Positions 60,605 through 64,000 of a stretch of DNA of 64,000 nt are shown here, piece by piece. How positions within the stretch are numbered: the stretch's first letter is position 1; the number at the start of each line of letters is the position of its first letter. Position numbers and translations under genes: made by a program. The DNA comes from Henckelia pumila (lineage: Eukaryota > Streptophyta > Magnoliopsida > Lamiales > Gesneriaceae): positions 7,192,001 to 7,256,000 of the forward strand of contig NC_133121.1 in the NCBI RefSeq assembly GCF_033568475.1. Reading direction: 5' to 3'. The notes beneath the pieces are model-generated. The model had not been told where the DNA came from and did no database searches. It saw only the letters and a program-made list of their open reading frames with translations.

Positions 60605-62095
60605 ATGTTTGATCGAAACGAACAGCAATCCCAGAAAAAACCCAAGAATCTTTCTTCCAAATATACTTCTAATCTTGTTTTTGCTCGACTTGTTTTATGC
60701 AGATGTCTCCAGCTTCTCATAATATTCCTGCTTTTCCAAAGTTTTATCCTTTCGTATTTTTCCAGCAACCCACCAAAGCACGCAGTGCCCATTCGTGAAT
60801 CCGTGGAAGAAGCTACGGAGCCGCCTCCGCCTCCGCCAACGCCGCCGGAGCCGAGATGCGACGCCGGCAGGTTTTATGTTTACGAACTTCCGGAGGTTTT
60901 CAACAGAGAGATTTTGGTCAACTGCGGTGATTTGGACCCGTGGCACTCGAGGTGTAACGCGGTTTCAAACGGCGGGCTGGGTCCGAGAGCGACGGGGCCC
61001 GGTCGGAGGACCGACGGCCACGGCAGCGTGGTGCCGGAGAATCTCTCCTCCGCGTGGTACTGGACGGACATGTTCGCCGGGGAGATTATCTACCACGAGA
61101 GAATGTTGAGGCACGAGTGTAGGACGGCGTCGCCGGAGTACGCGGCGGCGTTCTACATACCCTTCTACGCCGGGCTGGCGGTGGCGAAGTATTTGTTCAC
61201 GAATTACACGGCCAAGGACAGGGACCGGCAGTGCCAGATGCTTCTCCGGTGGGTGGCGGCGCAGCCTTATTGGGCGAGATCCAACGGCTCAGATCACTTC
61301 ATAATGCTCGGCCGGATGACGTGGGATTTCCGGCGGTGGAAGGACGGAGACTGGGGCTCCAGCTTCGTCAACATGCCGTTGATGAAAAACATCTTACGCC
61401 TCTCCGTTGAAAAGGACCCTTGGGACCAGCTGGAGATCAGTGTACCCTACCCCACCGGATTCCATCCCAAGTCCAAGTCAGAGCTAAATCAATGGCTGGG
61501 ATTCGTCCAAGCCCACAAAAGACACAACTTGTTCACTTTTGTTGGTGCCAAGAGACCACTAGAAGGTGATTTTAGGACCATCTTATGGAACCATTGCCAC
61601 AACGAGTCCGGCTCGTGTCGAGTCGTCGATTGCTCGGGGACTCGGTGCTACGACGGTACGTGGGAGATTCTCGAGTCGTTCTTGGACTCGGATTTCTGCT
61701 TGCAACCACGGGGTGACGCACACACGAGAAAGTCAACGTTCGATTGCATGTTGGCCGGTTCGATCCCGGTCTTCTTCTGGAGGAGAAGCATCAAGTATCA
61801 ATACGAGTGGTTCTTGGGCGATGAACCGGATGATTTTTCGGTTTTCATAGACCGGAGAGCCGTGCGGAACGGGACGTCGGTGAGAAAAGTGTTGGAGGGT
61901 TATAGTAGGGATAAAATAAAGAAGATGAGAGAAAGGATTATCGATTCGATTCCTAAATTTGTGTATAGAAATACGAGTAGTGATGAATTTGGGGATTATA
62001 GAGATGCTTTTGACATTACAATTGATGGTGTGTTGCGGATGTTCAAGGAGCAAAAGGGGTCGATGAATGCAACAATTGGAGTAATAAAGAGTTGA
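60605..62095 (+). CDS. GT47 xyloglucan galactosyltransferase-like (MUR3/XLT2 type)
   Basis: Golgi type II glycosyltransferase that likely adds galactose to xyloglucan side chains. A single exon gives 496 residues. A short cytosolic end is followed by a signal anchor (about 29-52, LVLCRCLQLLIIFLLFQSFIL), a Pro-rich stem (72-83) and the exostosin/GT47 domain from about 85 to 450. Family marks: CDAGRFYVYELPEVFN, WYWTDMFAGEIIYHERML, FYIPFYAGL, and CLQPRGDAHTRKSTFDCMLAGSIPVFF, the nucleotide-sugar-binding part. About seven N-glycosylation sites (NLS, NYT, NGS, NES, NGT, NTS, NAT). The coding part is much GC-richer than its surroundings. Clade A of GT47 is firm; choice between MUR3, XLT2 and other members, and therefore the exact acceptor, is not. 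Confidence 0.9.
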   Translation: MFDRNEQQSQKKPKNLSSKYTSNLVFARLVLCRCLQLLIIFLLFQSFILSYFSSNPPKHAVPIRESVEEATEPPPPPPTPPEPRCDAGRFYVYELPEVFNREILVNCGDLDPWHSRCNAVSNGGLGPRATGPGRRTDGHGSVVPENLSSAWYWTDMFAGEIIYHERMLRHECRTASPEYAAAFYIPFYAGLAVAKYLFTNYTAKDRDRQCQMLLRWVAAQPYWARSNGSDHFIMLGRMTWDFRRWKDGDWGSSFVNMPLMKNILRLSVEKDPWDQLEISVPYPTGFHPKSKSELNQWLGFVQAHKRHNLFTFVGAKRPLEGDFRTILWNHCHNESGSCRVVDCSGTRCYDGTWEILESFLDSDFCLQPRGDAHTRKSTFDCMLAGSIPVFFWRRSIKYQYEWFLGDEPDDFSVFIDRRAVRNGTSVRKVLEGYSRDKIKKMRERIIDSIPKFVYRNTSSDEFGDYRDAFDITIDGVLRMFKEQKGSMNATIGVIKS

Positions 62096-63624
62096 GAATT
62101 GTGTGAAAATCATCACACGTCTCAAAGTTGTTGCTTGTATTTTTTACTTTAGAAAGCATAGATTCTTTCTCATGTGGTGTTGTATAAAGTTGACATACGT
62201 TTCGATATACATGTAACATGTTCTTGAAATGAAACTCGAGAATTTTTATGGGAGCATTCTCGATTTTGTGTTTTAGTTCAAATACTATGAGACTCTACGA
62301 GCTTATGATTTTTTTTTTTTGAATTTCCAATAATTCTTTCATTCTATCGATTGATTTATTATGTTGAAAAGGGAACAAGAAAAATCTGATGATTGGTAAA
62401 GTAAAGTGATGTTCCCAACTTTTGAGAAAGATCGATGTTTCCGGATAAAACAAATGGATTTATTCCTTTAAAAGGCATGAATGACCTAGCATACCAAGAA
62501 ATAAGGGATTAATTAACAAGATTTCAGGAAGCGGTATTTGTTTAATATTATTTTTCTTATTATGGATCGGTGGTGTTTTCTTTTTCTTTTTATTTCTTTC
62601 TTTTTTTACGAGTTTTTTGATCGGTGGCATTTGTTTTATTTTATTTGCAAGTATATTCATACATGGTATTTGTTTATTTTAATGTTTTTACATATGTAAA
62701 TGAATGAATAACCTAAAAACACAAAATTCGAATTTTTTTTTTTACTCAAAAAAGAAAATTTTCGAAATTGTGTCTAAAATTCTAAATGGACGGATTAGGG
62801 AAAACTGGAAAAGGTCAATTTCTTTGGTGTTTTTGTTTATTTTAAACGTGGAAAACCAATTTCGAATCAGTCAAACAAATCGATTTCTTTCTTAATTTGT
62901 TTTTTTTTTCTCTATTTCACCACATTACGGCGATATCCCTTTGCTGGCACATTAGACTTCGTTCGGGGTTGAAATTCGTTATGGATTTGCAGATTTCAAG
63001 ATATTTAACATAAATTTATGACCGAAATTATTCCTGAGATTCTCTCACAACAGTTTCTGTATCATAGATTAATTTTATGTGACGAGATCGAAAAATAAAA
63101 AGTACTCAAATATGGTCTTGACCGTCTCACAAGAAACTTACTCAATAAAAGATTCCCGGTTGGCCAACTAAGTACGATGTGTAGTTGGTTTATGAAGTAC
63201 TTAAACCATAGACTGATAGAAGTATTTCATAAACAATAAACCAATACAGAATACACATCTGACTCTCTGTGTATACAAATATATACATATACATGAACAT
63301 ATGCATATAGATATGTTTGTGTGGGGTATTTAAGTGTATGCATGATGACTGATGATGCCCAAAATCACTTCTAACCAAACATTTGTACAACAGCGTTCTT
63401 TGCTCGAGCAACAAACAAAAAATTGTAACTAGATCGAAAAAGGCGGCTTCAAATTTGAATCTCTAAACCAAGAAACAAGAACAAACGAATAAAGTCACCC
63501 AAGTTAGATTTAACCCAAAACAATACATTTTTCCTCGTGTCAGATTTCTAGGTTCAAACACAGTCATTCATTTTTAACCTCAGCAACTGTATCTTTACAT
63601 GCACTTCTCTATCCCTTTATATCC
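62096..63624. other. Intergenic after the GT47 gene
   Basis: Contains GT47 3'UTR and AT-rich DNA. I searched the minus strand for WD40 exons that would complete the HOS15-like gene and saw none. Confidence 0.5.
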
Positions 63625-64000
63625 CTAGCGTTTTTTAGTATTATCTTTACCTTTCTTATCAGTAACTCTGCCAGTTGCTCCAACTGTTGCTCGATCCAAC
63701 TTCCTTTCTCTGGCCTCTTGTTTACTGTCCCTTTTGTTCTTAACAATTTTATATAGCTCCTCGGCATCCTTTGTGATGAGATCTAATGGTTGTAAAAATG
63801 CGAAGTTATGTTCAACGTCGTCGTCATTCTCAGCCTGATAAGCAAGCAATGACATTAATCCACATAAAACACGTCCTTCTATGGACCATAAAATAATTCG
63901 AGATGAGTTATGTGACTGCTAACATTAGTAACATTTGCTTCCATTTCCACGAATTGAAGTCCTTTTTGCACAACTTTAACTAAAGATCCAGGTGGAACCA
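63625..64000 (-). CDS. HOS15: HOS15/TBL1-like N-terminal fragment, cut by window edge
   Basis: HOS15 is the plant TBL1-type LisH/WD40 scaffold of histone-deacetylase complexes. Exon A (64000-63924, running in from outside) encodes VPPGSLVKVVQKGLQFVEME, and exon B (63834-63625) encodes AENDDDVEHNFAFLQPLDLI and then a charged stretch. Both match, from memory, the segment just after the LisH motif of Arabidopsis HOS15 (VPPGALIKFVQKGLQYMEME, FFQPLDLISKD). The frame then stops at 63625, about 400 residues before the protein should end, and no WD40 repeats follow. A donor-like AAAG-GTAAAG near 63641 could skip the stop, but no later exon is visible. It may be a truncated paralogue, a pseudogene, or have an unseen distant 3' part. 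Confidence 0.7.

Overview
This is a gene-poor, AT-rich stretch of a plant nuclear genome. It has GT-AG introns, TATA boxes and plant-specific families (KAI2, classical AGP, GASA/snakin, GT47 xyloglucan galactosyltransferase-like). A eudicot, perhaps an asterid, fits best, but the species cannot be fixed from sequence alone. Eight host genes or gene parts occupy about a fifth of the 64 kb. Most of the rest is mobile DNA or featureless AT-rich sequence.

Layout: 28-4540 (+) AGO2-type Argonaute in three exons. 8928-9743 (+) single-exon KAI2 karrikin/butenolide receptor homologue. 21995-22788 (+) GPI-anchored classical arabinogalactan protein in two exons. 26334-26786 (+) GASA/snakin peptide in two exons. 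27831-29978 (-) ABCF4/GCN4-type ABC ATPase with a 5'UTR intron. 32825-35018 (-) NRAMP3/4-type metal transporter in four exons. 60605-62095 (+) intronless GT47 glycosyltransferase of the MUR3/XLT2 type. 63625-64000 (-) the LisH end of a HOS15/TBL1-like gene whose WD40 part is absent from the window. The genes are independent eukaryotic transcription units, not an operon; small-RNA silencing, butenolide perception, wall proteins and polysaccharides, translation factors and metal transport simply lie side by side.

Mobile elements, many bounded to the base by target-site duplications (TSDs): a whole-looking 11.1 kb Ty3/Gypsy Tat-lineage fossil at 41434-52575 (TSD GTAGT). It has gag-protease, RT, two RNase H domains, integrase, about 20 copies of a 70-bp satellite, antisense coding blocks, and three tandem copies of its own PPT/LTR junction. 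Two full solo LTRs of one family lie head to head at 14485-17141 and 17786-20417 (TSDs TCTAT and AATTT), making a 2.6 kb inverted repeat. An Athila-like solo LTR is at 57929-59281 (TSD ATTAT). There are also a hAT element (8-bp TSD), two Mutator-type MITEs (9-10 bp TSD), a Tourist/Harbinger-type MITE (TTA), three tRNA-derived SINEs with 13-15 bp TSDs, a 246-bp Helitron, and MITEs inserted in TA microsatellites.

Points most worth a second look: the inverted solo-LTR pair; the amplified PPT/LTR junction, satellite and antisense genes of the Tat element; the hairpin MITE apparently inside the 5'UTR of the GASA gene; unusual ligand-pocket residues in the KAI2 homologue; and the truncated HOS15-like gene.
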